Shown: piece by piece, positions 10,555 to 21,480 of the stretch
How positions within the stretch are numbered: the stretch's first letter is position 1
Layout of the letters: each line of letters begins with the position of its first letter
Assembly (NCBI GenBank): GCA_963575745.1
Contig: CAUYUJ010019622.1
Span: 111,281-175,280 of the forward strand
Source: Prorocentrum cordatum
Taxonomy: Eukaryota > Sar > Dinophyceae > Prorocentrales > Prorocentraceae
DNA: 64,000 nucleotides
Direction of reading: 5' to 3'
Position numbers and translations under genes: made by a program
The notes under the pieces: generated by a model
Seen by the model: only the letters and a program-made list of their open reading frames with translations
Databases searched by the model: none
What the model was told of the DNA's origin: nothing

Positions 10555-12554
10555 TCACTCCTTCTTGATGTATTTCCAGGTCGCGGAGTCCCAAACGAAC
10601 TTCGACTTGTGCTTCTGCTTGTGGACAAGGATCGGCATATCCATGTAAAGCCTGCACATGTCAAAAGCAGAGCAGAACCCTGCGCCCATGTAGAACAAGG
10701 GGGCGAGTCTGACGACTTGACCAACTCGGGTCTCCACATTGAAGTCATGTCTCCAAGGAGGCGTCGCCCCAGAGGCAACGGATCTCCAAGGAGGCGTGCG
10801 GGCACGACGGAGCAGCGTCGTCTGGCCACCATCTGTGTCCAAAACCCACGCAGCCTCTTCCACGTGAGCCAGCCCTCGGATCTCCGATGGTACAGCCACC
10901 TCCGCGTTTTCTCTGTCCTTGCGAACTGTGAATGCCAGATTCTCGGATGAAGAACCTCGAGAGGTTCCAGAAGCTTCCAGCCGAAGTCCTGGAGGACTCT
11001 GACCTCCCCGTCGTGCTCGTTGAACAAGTGCTTCAAGACGTCAGGAACGGTCTCGATGGACCAATCATCGCGAAGCAACTTCCACGCGGGCGAATCCCGC
11101 GGCAAGAACTGGACGAGCGGGCCACCGCCAGAGGCAGGTTTCAAGTGTGGCCAGGCGTGAGTAAGCCAACATTCCTCCGCGAGAGAAGCGTTTTTGAAGT
11201 CCTCCCTGAAACGGTTCAGATAATGCATCTTCTGCGGCCCGAAAGCCTTCAATGTCCCACCGCTCGTCCTGGCACTCGACCTCGTCGCTGAAGTGCTCTA
11301 TGCCGTTGATGATATCTGAAGGGTTCGAAATGGGAAAGCATTGCTCGTGCACGAGGGCGATGAGGCTGGAGACGCGACGTCGCCCCCTCTTCGCGACGTT
11401 TCCACTGCACAGCCAAGCTACTGCTTCCTTTGGCCAACCTCGGAAACCCGTTAAATTAAGCCGTTTCAACTTAAGGTTCCGCGTTGCGCCAGAGGCAGCA
11501 GGAGAAACAGCGCCAAAGGCGGCAGCAGGCATTGCGCCAGAGGCAGCACCACGCACTGCGCCAGACGCAGCCCCACGCTCTGCGCCAGAGGCAATGTCTT
11601 CCCTGTCAGAGCCTGCGCGGTCCGTTGTGTTCGGAGTGGCTCTGCTCCGAAGAATCGGATCCTTGCTCGAATCCGTCGGATTCTGTCGCCAAGTCGACTG
11701 GATACTTAGGTCCAGTCTTCTTCCGCTCCGCCTCCGTGGGCCCCTCGCGGCCAGATCCCGCGAGCGCGCCAGAGGCAGCTTTGGGATCGCCGCTCGTCCA
11801 CGACTCACCCTCGTTCAGGAGAAAGACGCTCTGCGCATCCAGCTCGCAGACGTCGAAGAACACCTGCCGCGCAGCCCTGGCGCGCGCGTCAGTCCAGCCT
11901 GGACCTTTCGGATGCCACCGAAGACCAAACATGTCCTTGTGGATGCCCTTCGTGGTAAGGCGCATGTAAAAGACCTGTCCACTCCCTGCCAAACTGACTG
12001 AAAGGCTGTAGGGGCCCTGGTCGCCATCGTTTGCGCGGCCTCGACTACCCCGCACACACTTGAACCCCTTCCCCTTGTGATGGGACAGGAGCGTCGCCGC
12101 GAGAGGATGCTCAATTGTCAACGCGGCCACGCGGTCAAAACTCATCGCGCGCTGCATCGTCGCGCCAAAGGTAGCGGCCAGAGGACCGGCATCATGCACA
12201 TGCAACTTGGGCCCTTTGCCAACCGGCTCGACGAGCGGAGGAATTCGCCGAGACATGGGAATCAAGACCACGTCGCCCAGGAACATGCCGCCCCTCACCC
12301 GCGCGCAAGCCCCTCCTTCCACGCGCCAACTTAGCACCGCGGACGCAGCGCTAAGTTGGCGGAGCGGCCGCCCAACATCATCTCTTGCTGGGTGCTCACT
12401 CTTCCACCGCAGCGCGCGGCCCGTCAGGTCTTCCACCACCGCCCCATCGCAGCCGTCCTCGGCGCCAGAGGCAGCCGCTCGCGAGCTGCGTCCACGCCCC
12501 CCCACGATAACGCGCGCGATGCGCGCGATGGCGGCCGCCAAGAAAAGAGGCGCA
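10555..12554 (-). pseudogene. Gene B: frame-broken paralogue of gene A
   Basis: Three pieces in different frames line up in order with gene A. Piece 1 (12554-11606) has GQVFYMRLTTKGIHKDMFGL then RARAARQVFFDV, matching gene A's LLGLWWRP and ARSVFFDLVEAAH. Piece 2 (11808-11065 frame) carries the AASGA-rich hinge and NLKLKRLNLTGFRGWPKEAV. Piece 3 (11252-10870) has LKHLFNEHDGEVRVL and HPRIWHSQFARTEK, matching VKHILENRSGEARHW and HVRFWHHQ. The tail continues in another frame from ~10899 to 10555 with AAWVLDTDGGQTTLLRR, matching gene A's KWILGADGGETALLKR. Frame changes near 11.7, 11.25 and 10.87 kb mean either decay, small introns or sequence errors. The parts stay recognisable, so divergence was partly constrained. 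Confidence 0.65.
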
Positions 12555-12575
12555 CTCGAGCCGAAAAGGCTGCGA
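12555..12575 (-). other. Spliced-leader-like relic before gene B
   Basis: Ungapped comparison of 21 bases with the dinoflagellate SL gives 16 matches on the minus strand (TCGCAGCCTTTT then CGGCTCGAG). It lies at the 5' end of the gene B similarity, in sense orientation. A chance match at this level somewhere in 64 kb is not negligible, so the position is what makes it credible. Confidence 0.4.
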
Positions 12576-12984
12576 TAGACGACGACGATGGCGGCTGCGA
12601 GGGCGAGGGCGGGGCTGACAAAGAGCACGCAGTAGAGGGCGCAGGCAAGGGTGAGCGGCGCGAGGCGGGAGTGAAGCTGAGGACGAAGATAACCTCGGAG
12701 CAGGGGGCGACCATGTGAAAGCTGAGGGCGGGGGCGAAGCTGAGGATGGAGATGACCTCGGGGCAGTGCAAGGAGCTGGTCAGAGCACAGAAGGTCAGGC
12801 TGATGTCGGAAGCAGTGCGAGGATCAAACGGGAGCTCGCACGAGGATGGGGTGGAGCAGATGCACATTCACAGGAAGATCTTTTTTTATCATGAGCTAAC
12901 GCATAAGAAAGGTCTCTACGCAATCTGCGAAAAGATCAAGGGGCGCCAGGGGCAGCCGCAGATTTGCGCCAGAGGCAGCAACTG
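12576..12984. other. Spacer between genes B and C
   Basis: No gene seen. A ~62-bp direct repeat is present: GAAGCTGAGGACGAAGATAA near 12672 and GAAGCTGAGGATGGAGATGA near 12734, both followed by CCTCGG. Two copies of the 14-bp word lie near 12943 and 12965 at the 3' end of gene C. Confidence 0.5.
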
Positions 12985-14695
12985 TCAGCACGGCATGCGC
13001 ATCACGAAGAAGCGCTCCACCGTGTCAACGCCAGGAAAGTGCAAACACCCCCTTTCGCGGAAGTGCTCGGCCAGAGCTTCGACGTGATCCTCGTTCGGCG
13101 CAAATTTGAACGCGTGCCGCGCGAGCGCCATGCACAGAAGTGGCATTTCTGCCGGAAAGGGCCGCGAAGAGAGGTAGTCGCACAAATCCATGGCGCCCCC
13201 GAGAGCGCGATGCACTGTACCCAGTCCCGCGCCAGATGCAGTGACTGCTGCATGAGGCACATCCGTGATGAACATAATCTGCAAGCGCATGCGAACGGCG
13301 CCCCAACATTCGGACCCCCACCCCCGCACGTGAGGCATGGTTTTGCGCAGCTCGAATCGTGGACTTCGAGCAAAGTGCGCCTGCGCAACAAACGACAAGA
13401 AGTCCATGGCCCTCGAAAGACTACTGTCCCAGACGACGTGCCAGTTGAGCAGTGGCCGCGCAACTCCAGCGCGCCAACGCGGGCGCTTACGACTAGGAGG
13501 AGTACAACCAGAAGAGGCGGCGCCAGAGGCAGCCGAATAATCCGCGGCAGCGGCGGGGCTCGAGAGTTCAGCCTGCTTTGCGCACAGCCTCTGGCGTGGA
13601 ACCTCCGCACGCGCAGAAATGGTGCCCAAGTCACCCGCTACAGTAACAGTCACCCGCTACAGTAACAGTAAAGGCTTCACGCCCGATCACCTCCTTAGTG
13701 TTCTGAGAAAGACAGAGGAAGCACACCAGATCATCCAGATCGTACGTGGCGCCAGAGGCAGGCCAAACGTCCTCAGATATGAAATGGCAAACTTCGACGG
13801 CGTCCCGGTACCAGAGATCTCCGGCAGCCGCAACCTCCTTTTCCGCGACGGAGCCCACGCCAGCAAGCGCATCCCAATCCCTCTCGGATAAAGTCGGTCG
13901 AACATCCTCTGCCTTGAAAAGCCAGCGCAAAAGCGTTGTGCGCGCATAAATCGCATTCGCCCACAACCGTACACAACGCAGATGCACCTCGCAAGTGGCA
14001 TACGATGCGCCGGAGGCAGCAGTTGCGCCAAAGGCAGCAGTGGATGCCGCCAGCTTCTCCATGCCATCCTCCAAACGGCCACCTCGCAATTCCTCCATGA
14101 GGATCTTGAACTCCTCCTCCGCTAGTCTCCTCGTGGTCGGATTCATCACGAGGTGGTGGGAAAAGATGCCAGCGGCGCCGCCGCCCAAAGCACGCACCTG
14201 ACGTCGCGCCATGATGTCCACTGCTACTGGAGGGGGCCAGTCGCGCGCGTCCTCAACAATGTGCTGCGGCGCAAGGGCGAACTCCTGGCGGCCGACGCAC
14301 ATGGCCGAGCAGCCTTGTATGAACGTGCGCGGCGAGAGGCCATGGTGATTCTTCAGCCAGGTGAGTTCTCGGTCGTATGCAATGGCAACGAGGGCACAGG
14401 GGAACACGACGCAGATAATCTCCAAACGCAACGCGCCAGAGGCAGCGAAATGTTCTCGAAACACCATACCTGCCGCTATACCCATGCGAACGTCGCGCCT
14501 GTGACGCAGCGACGCGATGCAACCGCCCTGCGCGAAGTCACCGAAGCAGTTCGCGAAAGCCCCGATTAAGTTCCGCATCCGCTTCACCTTAGAGTGCGCC
14601 CCGCGGCGCACGGGGCGGAACTGATGGCAATCCTCAGTCTTGCACGACCCGTCGTCGCGAGCACGCTGCCCGCAGATGGGGCGCCCATGCGCCAT
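12985..14695 (-). pseudogene. Gene C: unknown protein split by a 19-bp tandem duplication
   Basis: From ATG 14695 (MAHGRPICGQ) the frame runs to a stop at 13631, and a second frame starting at 13653 runs to 12985. The two meet in a perfect 19-bp tandem duplication (13631-13668). Reading with a single copy of the unit gives one continuous frame of about 563 residues through FTVTVAGDLGTISAR. Features include a Cys/His cluster near the start (ICGQRARDDGSC, EDCHQF), a hydrophobic stretch (LEIICVVFPCALVAIAY), and AASGA units from the 14-bp word. I do not recognise the family. A GCGCAGCC...GGCTCAAG SL-like word lies ~150 bp upstream. Called a pseudogene because of the duplication; it may be a very recent lesion or an assembly artefact. 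Confidence 0.65.
13631..13668. repeat. Perfect 19-bp tandem duplication inside gene C
   Basis: TCACCCGCTACAGTAACAG occurs twice head to tail (13631-13649, 13650-13668). Since 19 is not a multiple of three it shifts the frame and brings a stop within a few codons. Confidence 0.95.
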
Positions 14696-15190
14696 CGGCG
14701 AGTAAAGCGCCAGAGGCAGCACAAAAACTTATGCGCCAGAGGCAGCAGGCGCGCCGGAGGCAGCACTTCAATTTATCTTTGCGCTCGCCTGCAGAACAAC
14801 GGAACCTGCGGTCCATTCGCCCTAGGCGGGTGGCTGTGTCGCTGGCCTTGAGCCCAGGCTGCGCTCTGCCCTGCTGCTGCTGCTGCTGCTCCTGCTGCGG
14901 CTGCTGGTCCTGCTGCTGCTGCTGTTGCTTCTCCTTTTCCTGGTCCTCCTCCACCCCCCTCCTCTCCTGCTCCCCATCCCCCGCCTCCTCCTCAGCCCTC
15001 AGCCCCCTCACCAGGTGAAGGCGCGCAAACCAGATTTTTCATCGACTTTTACAAACAACCGAGAAGTGCATTCAAAATCTGCAAACAGCCCAAAGAATGG
15101 TAGCCGCCAGCGTGGCCAACAGCCGGGTTGCGAGTCTGAATTTTGCAAGCGCCCGAGCTGCTTTTGATTTGCCAATGTTGCAAACAGCCG
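14696..15190. other. 5' flank of gene C with (CTG)n tract and SL-like word
   Basis: Three copies of the 14-bp word lie at ~14708-14760. At 14864-14847 the minus strand reads GCGCAGCCTGGGCTCAAG, which resembles an SL lacking its ATTT core. A CTG/CTC-rich tract runs 14872-14990. No gene seen. Confidence 0.4.
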
Positions 15191-15249
15191 AATCATGAAT
15201 CTCAACGCGCGTTACAAACAATCGATCTACGAAATCCGATTGAGCAGAC

Positions 15250-16580
15250 AGCCAGAAATTAAGAAGCCCAGTTTTGCAAATAGAAAAATTGCGAGACCCA
15301 ATTTTGCAGACAGAAAAGCTGCGAGCGCCAATTCTGCTAACAGAGAAGTTGCGAGCGCCAATTTTGCAAACAGAAAAGCTGCGAGGCCAAATATTGCAAA
15401 CAGACAAGATGCGAGCGCCAATTTTGAAGACAGAAAAGATGCGAGGCCAAATTCTGCAAAAAGAAAAATTGCGAGCGCAAATTTGCAAAACCGAAAAGTT
15501 GCGAGCGCCATTTTTGCAAACAGAAAAAACTGTGAGCGCTCATTTTGCTAACAAAAAACGGCGAGGCGACAACTCACACTCCCAACTTCTGCATTTTGTA
15601 AGTGAAAAGGACAGGGAATTCTGCAAACAGCCATCCCTGATTCTCCGACAACTCCAACATCGACATCTCTTCTCATCAACTTTGCAAACGGCCGACTTGT
15701 CGACAACTCGCATATTCAACTTATGGTTTCTGTAAGTGGCAAGGACAACGAATTTTGCAACCAGCCATCCTTAATTCCACCGCAACTACAAGAGCGGCGA
15801 CATCGCTTCCGGCCAAGAGCCGACGACTCGGTTCCCCAACATGGAACACTGGAACCCGCTAGCCTTACAACATCAGAAAACCTTATGTTGGGCACTTGAG
15901 TTGTGGGCTAATAAAGGATTGCTAATTAAGCCGACAACTCGACTTCCCAACCTAAGGATTTCTCAGGTTATAAAACTAGCGAATTGTGGACAAAGCTAGC
16001 CTTAACAACATCTCCTGATTTTCCTCCTCCTCTTCTTCCTCCACAACGCCGCACTCGGCGGCATGTTCGCTGAGCGAGCATGCCGCCGATGGTGGAGTTG
16101 AGGGAAAATTAAGGATGGCTGGTTGCAGAATTTCTTGTCCTTGTAACTTACAAAAACCAGAAGTTGGGAGTGTGAGTTGTCGCCTCGCAGTTTTTCTGTT
16201 TGCAAAATTGGCGCTCGCAACTTCTCCGCTTGCAAAATTAGCGCTCGCAACTTTTCTGTTTGCAGAATTGTCGCCCGCAACTTTTCTGCTTGCAAGGTTT
16301 GGCCTCGCAACTTTTCTGTTTGCAAAACTGGCGCTCGCAATTTTTCGGTTTGCTGAATTTGGCCTCGCAGTTTTTCTGTTTGCAGAATTTGGCGCTCACA
16401 ACTTGTCTGTTTGCAAAATTTGGCCTCGCAGCTTTTCTGTCTGCAAAATTGGCGCTCGCAGATCTTCTGTTTGCAGAATTGGCGCTCGCAGCTTTTCTGT
16501 CTGCAAAACTGGCGCTCGCAACTTTTCTGCTTGCAAATATTTGGCGTTCACCACTATCCTGCCCGCAAATCTTCTGATGC
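15250..16580. repeat. Large inverted repeat built on a ~30-bp tandem unit
   Basis: The left arm (15250-15550) is about ten units of ~30 bp with core TTTTGCAAACAGAAAAGCTG and GCGAGCGCCAA. It is followed at 15551-15650 by unique sequence (GGCGAGGCGACAACTCACAC, then TTCTGCAAACAGCCATCC). The right arm carries the reverse complement in mirror order: unique part at 16105-16195, then about twelve units (CGCAACTTTTCTGTTTGCAA) to 16580. A further partial direct copy of the unique part lies in the loop at ~15725-15790. The loop is ~450 bp and contains GCATGTTCGCTGAGCGAGCATGC, a local palindrome near 16060. A transcript would fold into a hairpin of several hundred bp. Confidence 0.85.
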
Positions 16581-16608
16581 ATGAGCTGTCAACAATGAAA
16601 CAGGATAA

Positions 16609-16667
<59 letters not shown>

Positions 16668-16934
16668 CATACATACATAAAGCACCGCGAAGGAACGGCA
16701 CATCACGAAGCGATTTTTTTACGGAACCGCGCGAAAACAAATTCAAATAGAGAACAAAAAATTACGCGAAACACAGAGCCATCGGAATAACTAAACACAA
16801 TGACAACGAGGACTTAAACCGCGCCACGGAAAACCTGAGACACACGAACAGAAAATCTGCTGAAAACAAGAGAAAAGCAAACGTGACCATCGGAATACGA
16901 CAGCTTGCGCCCCCCCCTCCTCCACCTCCTCCTC
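16581..16934. other. Spacer with (TA)n tract
   Basis: A pure TA tract at ~16612-16664, then TACA repeats, then AT-richer sequence without a convincing gene. A C-rich run at 16911-16940 overlaps the 3' end of the transposase-like frame. Confidence 0.6.
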
Positions 16935-19900
16935 TCAGGGCCACGTCAAAATTAGAAGAAATGAATTGAAAAGCGATAGCTTGCGATGGCGACGGCGATG
17001 GAGAAAGGGAGGCCAAATCTCTTTGCCCCACATTCGCAAGCGCGCCCCGTCAACGCCGAGAACCTTCGGGCCCAGCTCATCCCAAACCTTCCGCACGGAG
17101 ATCGCCCAGTTCACCACGTCCAAGAGCGCGCCAAAGGAAACGCCGCCAGAGGCAGGCTCACCGCCAGCTTCCACGACGATATTGCTTCCAGGCGCTTGGG
17201 CGATGCGCCGCAATGCGCTGCGCGCGGATGGGCGCACCACGTGCAGCCTCTCCTCAACGCGGAGTTTGGCCTTCTGCTCGCATACCCTAGAATGTCTGAG
17301 ATATTGGCTGGGCAATAGACGACCTGGAGCGCAACTAGCAGCAGCCAGTTGAACGCTGGCGACGACGTCCAAACCAAGCGCCACGATGTACAGGAACGAT
17401 ACTGCCAGGTCCGCGTCAGCTGCAGGCGACGCAGAGTCGTGGAGAATTGCGAGGTCCCTGACAACAACCAAAGATGCCAGCGCGCATCTGTGCGCCCCCT
17501 TCACTTCTCTGGAGCCCCGCAGTCGCATCTCCCCAATCGCACCAGAGGCAGCGAGCACCGCCACCTGGCTGCGCGGCGAGGGGCCCTCGGGCGCCAAGCG
17601 AGCGCCCCGAGAGGCGGCGAGGTCAACGCCCGGAGGCTTGAGAAAAACGCCGCCGGGCGCCGCCCGAACCTGCGCGGCGCCAGTGATGTTGCGCACAGAT
17701 CGGCGATGAAACTTCTGCAAGTCGTCACTCCAGCGGATGCTCCGATCCGTGCGTGCGCAAGGATGTAGCGCTGCACTGGCAACGCGCGCACGCCTGCACT
17801 GCGCGGCCAGGCGAGCAGCAGCGAGAACGCCAACAGCGGCGCGGCGCAGGACGCCTCTGGCAGCGGCCCTCTTCAGACTGGCCGCGCGCGTGGCCGCGGG
17901 GTTGCAATGGCCAGAGCGCGCGCCGTAGAGCTGCCGCCAGAGGCAGGCGCACTTTCTAGAAAAGGGCGCGAGCTTTTCCCTGGGCGACATAGCACCAGCC
18001 GAATCCTCGAACTCAGCGGCGGTTCGCGGACCGAGAAATTGCGCGATGAGGCAATCGTCGAGAAAGTCTAAGTTTGACGTGCGATGCTCCACCATCTCGT
18101 TCCGAAAGAACGCGAAATCGCGCTCGACTGCGCACTCGCCGCCCTCAATGGAAATATAAAACCGGATGAGCTTGCGGAGGGCGCGAGAACCACCGACCAA
18201 ACGCTTCGGACACGCAGCGTGCCAGAAGGCGTCGCCCAGCAAACACGCCCGCGCTTCCTGGTTGGTTTTCTCCGATAGCGGCTTGCCTGCAGAGAACTGC
18301 TGCAGCATGAATGGGACGGCGTCCTGATACTGCTGCGCGGCCGCCACCTCGTCGCAACCGAGCGCCGCGGCTACCTGCCTCACGCCTCGGAGAATGGACT
18401 TGCGCGTCTTCAGACAAGGCAGATCCCCGAACCCTTTCCGAACGAGGCGGCGATCGAACATGGGCAATGCCGAGCGGAGATCATTTTGAGGAAAATCAGC
18501 AAGAAACCGATCTTTCGTCAAAATCGCAGCATTCTGCACCCTCTCGAGCAGCTCTCCCTTGCGCGCGTCACGAGGCTCACCCCAGTGCAACACTGGATCA
18601 CCACCAGCCAAGAAAATATACTTGCTCCGAAGATTTGACATCACGGTGGTCGCGATGAAGCCGGGCGCCTCGCCGTGCGCACCCACGCATGGCAGCGGTT
18701 CGGCGCTCGCGGCGGCGGCGCCAGCGGCAGCCTGCATGGCGGCGGCGGCGCCAGGGGCAGCCAGCCTGATGCTCTGAAACACACGACCTTCCTTGAAGAC
18801 AGCGTCAAGCGTCTCCACCATGCAATCGATCTGCAGACGCGATGCCGCGATGTCGTGGTTGGCAACATCGAATAAGCGCACAAACCACTTGCAAACAATG
18901 CCCCAATCCGCGGACACGCCGACAGCCATGCAAAACTTAGTGTCCAGCTTGTCCAGCAATGTCGCGGCTCGCTCACGCTGCTCGCTGTCGCGACGTCTGT
19001 CAGACGCGATGTAAGCAAGCAAAGTCGCCACTGGCAACAACATCAGCGCAATCTCCCCGACTGGCCCCGCCGTGGAATCGAACCATTGCTCGGCGAACGA
19101 TATATTCCGCACAACAGCTTCCAAGGGCTTGCGACCAAGACCAGCTTCCGTCAGAGGCAGGATGTTGTCCTCTTGAATGGCCACGAATAGGTTGTGCCAC
19201 TTGTCGCCGTTCCTTATGTCTGGCGCCAGGGCGTGTCGGTTATCGAACAGCTCGCGCCAGACCTCGCCAAACACGTCGTCGCAATGCAAGGATTGGCTCG
19301 CGAGACGCACGGCATGCGCAGGGCCTCGCATCACTATCAGGAGGTTTGGGAAGAGTTCCCGAGCAGCGAGAAACACTGCTCGCCGCTCCTTCGCGGCGCC
19401 ATCTGCTGCAATGCTGGTGACGGTCTCCAGAACATGCGACTCGAGCGATTCGTCGCACGCCAGAGGCAGTGTTTTTCTTCGGCCGCGCCCCAGTGGCGTG
19501 CAGAACTTCGCGAGGAAACGGTCGAGCTGCTTCGCGGCCGTCGCGGCGTGGTCCCCCTCGAACACCGCTGCGCGGCTCTTTCTGCAATCGAGGGCGCCGA
19601 GCACGCCAGAATGGCAATAGCCTGGAGCTCTGACGCCGCCGCCAGGGGCAGGCACGTCAGCGCGATATCTACCAACCTTGCGGCACTTCGACTTGCCCAG
19701 GGATAAAGATACCGACGTGGCGTTACGAAGCGCCTCACGGGTTTCAACGCGGAGTACCTCCGCCATCACGCAGAGCTGCTTGCGCCTGCGTTTCCGAATT
19801 CTCTCCTGCGTCGGATCGCCCACGGAGAACTGATTCCGCCGCGCGCGAGTGCACTTGCGAAGAGAAGACGTCTCAGAGAGCATCGCCCACGCATCCTTCC

Positions 19901-19955
19901 ATTCCGCTGCCGATGGCGCATTTCCACGCAGAAGCGCAGCGTCTCCCGCCGCCAC
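16935..19955 (-). CDS. Transposase-like protein (hAT/RNase H-fold type), main part
   Basis: A 1006-codon frame; it stays open upstream to at least ~20040. Residues ~80-260 resemble the RNase H-like core of hAT-type transposases: SVSLSLGKSK, a D-rich strand, FCTPLGRGRRKTLPLACDES, SIAADGAAKERRAV, then FPNLLIVMRGPAHAVRLASQ. A C-terminal motif near residue 640 (ISIEGGECAVERDFAFFRNE, then MVEHRTSN) recalls the dimerisation region. Where the first catalytic Asp would be expected the sequence reads SLSLGKSK, so activity is doubtful. The last ~300 residues are Ala/Arg-rich and may be read-through. Copies of the 14-bp word lie inside. The N-terminal zinc-binding part is in another frame just upstream. 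Family assignment is from motif pattern, not a search. Confidence 0.45.
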   Translation of the reverse strand: MAAGDAALLRGNAPSAAEWKDAWAMLSETSSLRKCTRARRNQFSVGDPTQERIRKRRRKQLCVMAEVLRVETREALRNATSVSLSLGKSKCRKVGRYRADVPAPGGGVRAPGYCHSGVLGALDCRKSRAAVFEGDHAATAAKQLDRFLAKFCTPLGRGRRKTLPLACDESLESHVLETVTSIAADGAAKERRAVFLAARELFPNLLIVMRGPAHAVRLASQSLHCDDVFGEVWRELFDNRHALAPDIRNGDKWHNLFVAIQEDNILPLTEAGLGRKPLEAVVRNISFAEQWFDSTAGPVGEIALMLLPVATLLAYIASDRRRDSEQRERAATLLDKLDTKFCMAVGVSADWGIVCKWFVRLFDVANHDIAASRLQIDCMVETLDAVFKEGRVFQSIRLAAPGAAAAMQAAAGAAAASAEPLPCVGAHGEAPGFIATTVMSNLRSKYIFLAGGDPVLHWGEPRDARKGELLERVQNAAILTKDRFLADFPQNDLRSALPMFDRRLVRKGFGDLPCLKTRKSILRGVRQVAAALGCDEVAAAQQYQDAVPFMLQQFSAGKPLSEKTNQEARACLLGDAFWHAACPKRLVGGSRALRKLIRFYISIEGGECAVERDFAFFRNEMVEHRTSNLDFLDDCLIAQFLGPRTAAEFEDSAGAMSPREKLAPFSRKCACLWRQLYGARSGHCNPAATRAASLKRAAARGVLRRAAVGVLAAARLAAQCRRARVASAALHPCARTDRSIRWSDDLQKFHRRSVRNITGAAQVRAAPGGVFLKPPGVDLAASRGARLAPEGPSPRSQVAVLAASGAIGEMRLRGSREVKGAHRCALASLVVVRDLAILHDSASPAADADLAVSFLYIVALGLDVVASVQLAAASCAPGRLLPSQYLRHSRVCEQKAKLRVEERLHVVRPSARSALRRIAQAPGSNIVVEAGGEPASGGVSFGALLDVVNWAISVRKVWDELGPKVLGVDGARLRMWGKEIWPPFLHRRRHRKLSLFNSFLLILTWP

Positions 19956-20856
19956 TTCTCCCGTTGTTTCCGATGAAGAATCCCCGCGCGCCAGAGGCAG
20001 TGGCTTTGGCGAGAATTCTGCAACATCTCTTAACCTGCTTCTCTCCCGCTGCGCGCCGCTGCGCTGCTGACCTCTGATGCTGTTCCACTTGGAATCTGGC
20101 GCGGGAGCCTGTCAAAGGGCGCGCCTGGAATGAAGCAAATTTGGTGAACCTTCCGTCAGAGCTTGCGCGCCCCGCGGCCGGAACCTTCGCGCAGACTCGG
20201 CAACCCGGACCCCGCTGGCCGCGATGCTCACCTGCTGCCAGCCACGACGAACCATTTGGCAGGAGAGATAGCGCCGTGTACGTCTTGCGACGTCGGTGAA
20301 AATCGCACCTGATGCAGAACGCCTTCGTGCTAGGAGAATGCTTGGCGAAGTGCTCCGCATCGGAATGGGCCCCTGAGGGCGGGCGCGGGAAGTCCGCAGG
20401 CCGAAAGCCAAGCTCCGCCCAGAGTTTGCCGGCAGGAGCCCTTCCCCACTCTTTCTCGCCTCGGTCACAATCCGCGCGGCGCCCTCGCGGGACTGAACCG
20501 CCCTGCGCTTTCCCCGCCCCTTTCCACGACGCGCCAGAGGAAGCGACGCTGCTTTTCCTTGTCCATGATGCGCCAGAGGCAGCGCCACCCTCGCCAAGGG
20601 CAGAGATTTCTTCTCGGCTCAGGACGCCCCGCTGCGGGTTTGTCCGCCATGTCTCCGCGACTGCAGCGACTGCCCCACGCTCGCTGCTGCCGGCTTCTTC
20701 TTGAGACACTCCCCGAATCGAAAGTAAAATGTCGCGCGCGCCGCCCGGCGCCGCGCCCCCGATCGCGGCGCGCCCCGGATGCTTGTCACTTCGCTTGTAC
20801 CAGAACGGCTGTGGAGCAACGGCGGGCTCGACAAGATGAAAACTAAACGCGGCCAT
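19956..20856 (-). CDS. N-terminal part of the transposase-like gene, Cys-rich
   Basis: A 327-codon frame ending at 19873. It contains a C-x2-C / C-x2-C pair (KAFCIRCDFH ... GPGCRVCAK, about residues 178-222) that would suit the DNA-binding zinc finger often preceding hAT-type cores, followed by a basic segment. The two frames are both open between ~20040 and 19873, so a frameshift or a short intron could join them. The very start (MAAFSFHLVEP) comes from minisatellite sequence, so the true start is probably further in. Confidence 0.4.
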
Positions 20857-21414
20857 GAAATAGCTAAATGAGACCGCGGAGCAACGGCGGGCTCGACATG
20901 ATGAAAACTAAACGCGACCATGAAAAGAGCTAAATAGGACCACGAGAAAACTAAAAACGAGCAGAGAACAACTAAACATGACCACGAATTATCTAAACGC
21001 GACCAAGGAAAACGAAAACACGACAAAAGGAAAACTAAATCCCACCACGAGAAACTAAATAAACACGACCATGAGAAACAACTGGATCCGACGAGAAGAA
21101 CACTAAACCCGAGCAGGGAAAACTAAACCCGACAAGGGAAACTGAATCCGACCATGAAAAATAAGTTTTTCTTTTTTATATAGGAACGACCACGCCAAAA
21201 CTAAACCCTACCACGCAAAAGCTAAACCAGACAAAAAAAAACTAAACCCGACCAGGGGGGAAAAAAAAAAACTAAACCCGACCAGAAGAAAAACTAAACC
21301 CGACCAAGGAGGGAAAAACAAACAAACATATATATATATATAGCAAAAAAAAAAAAAACGGCCATGGGAAAACTAAACCCGACCAGGGCAAAAAAAACGA
21401 CCAGAGGAAGAATA

Positions 21415-21480
<66 letters not shown>

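Noticed and set aside
15250-15550. CRISPR-like array (regular ~30-bp repeats)
   Set aside because: No unique spacers; the units are contiguous and degenerate, mirrored by an inverted array, in a eukaryotic genome.
16600-20860. Terminal inverted repeats and 8-bp target duplication expected for a hAT element
   Set aside because: None found by eye around the transposase-like gene; flanks are microsatellite or minisatellite, so no element boundaries are claimed.
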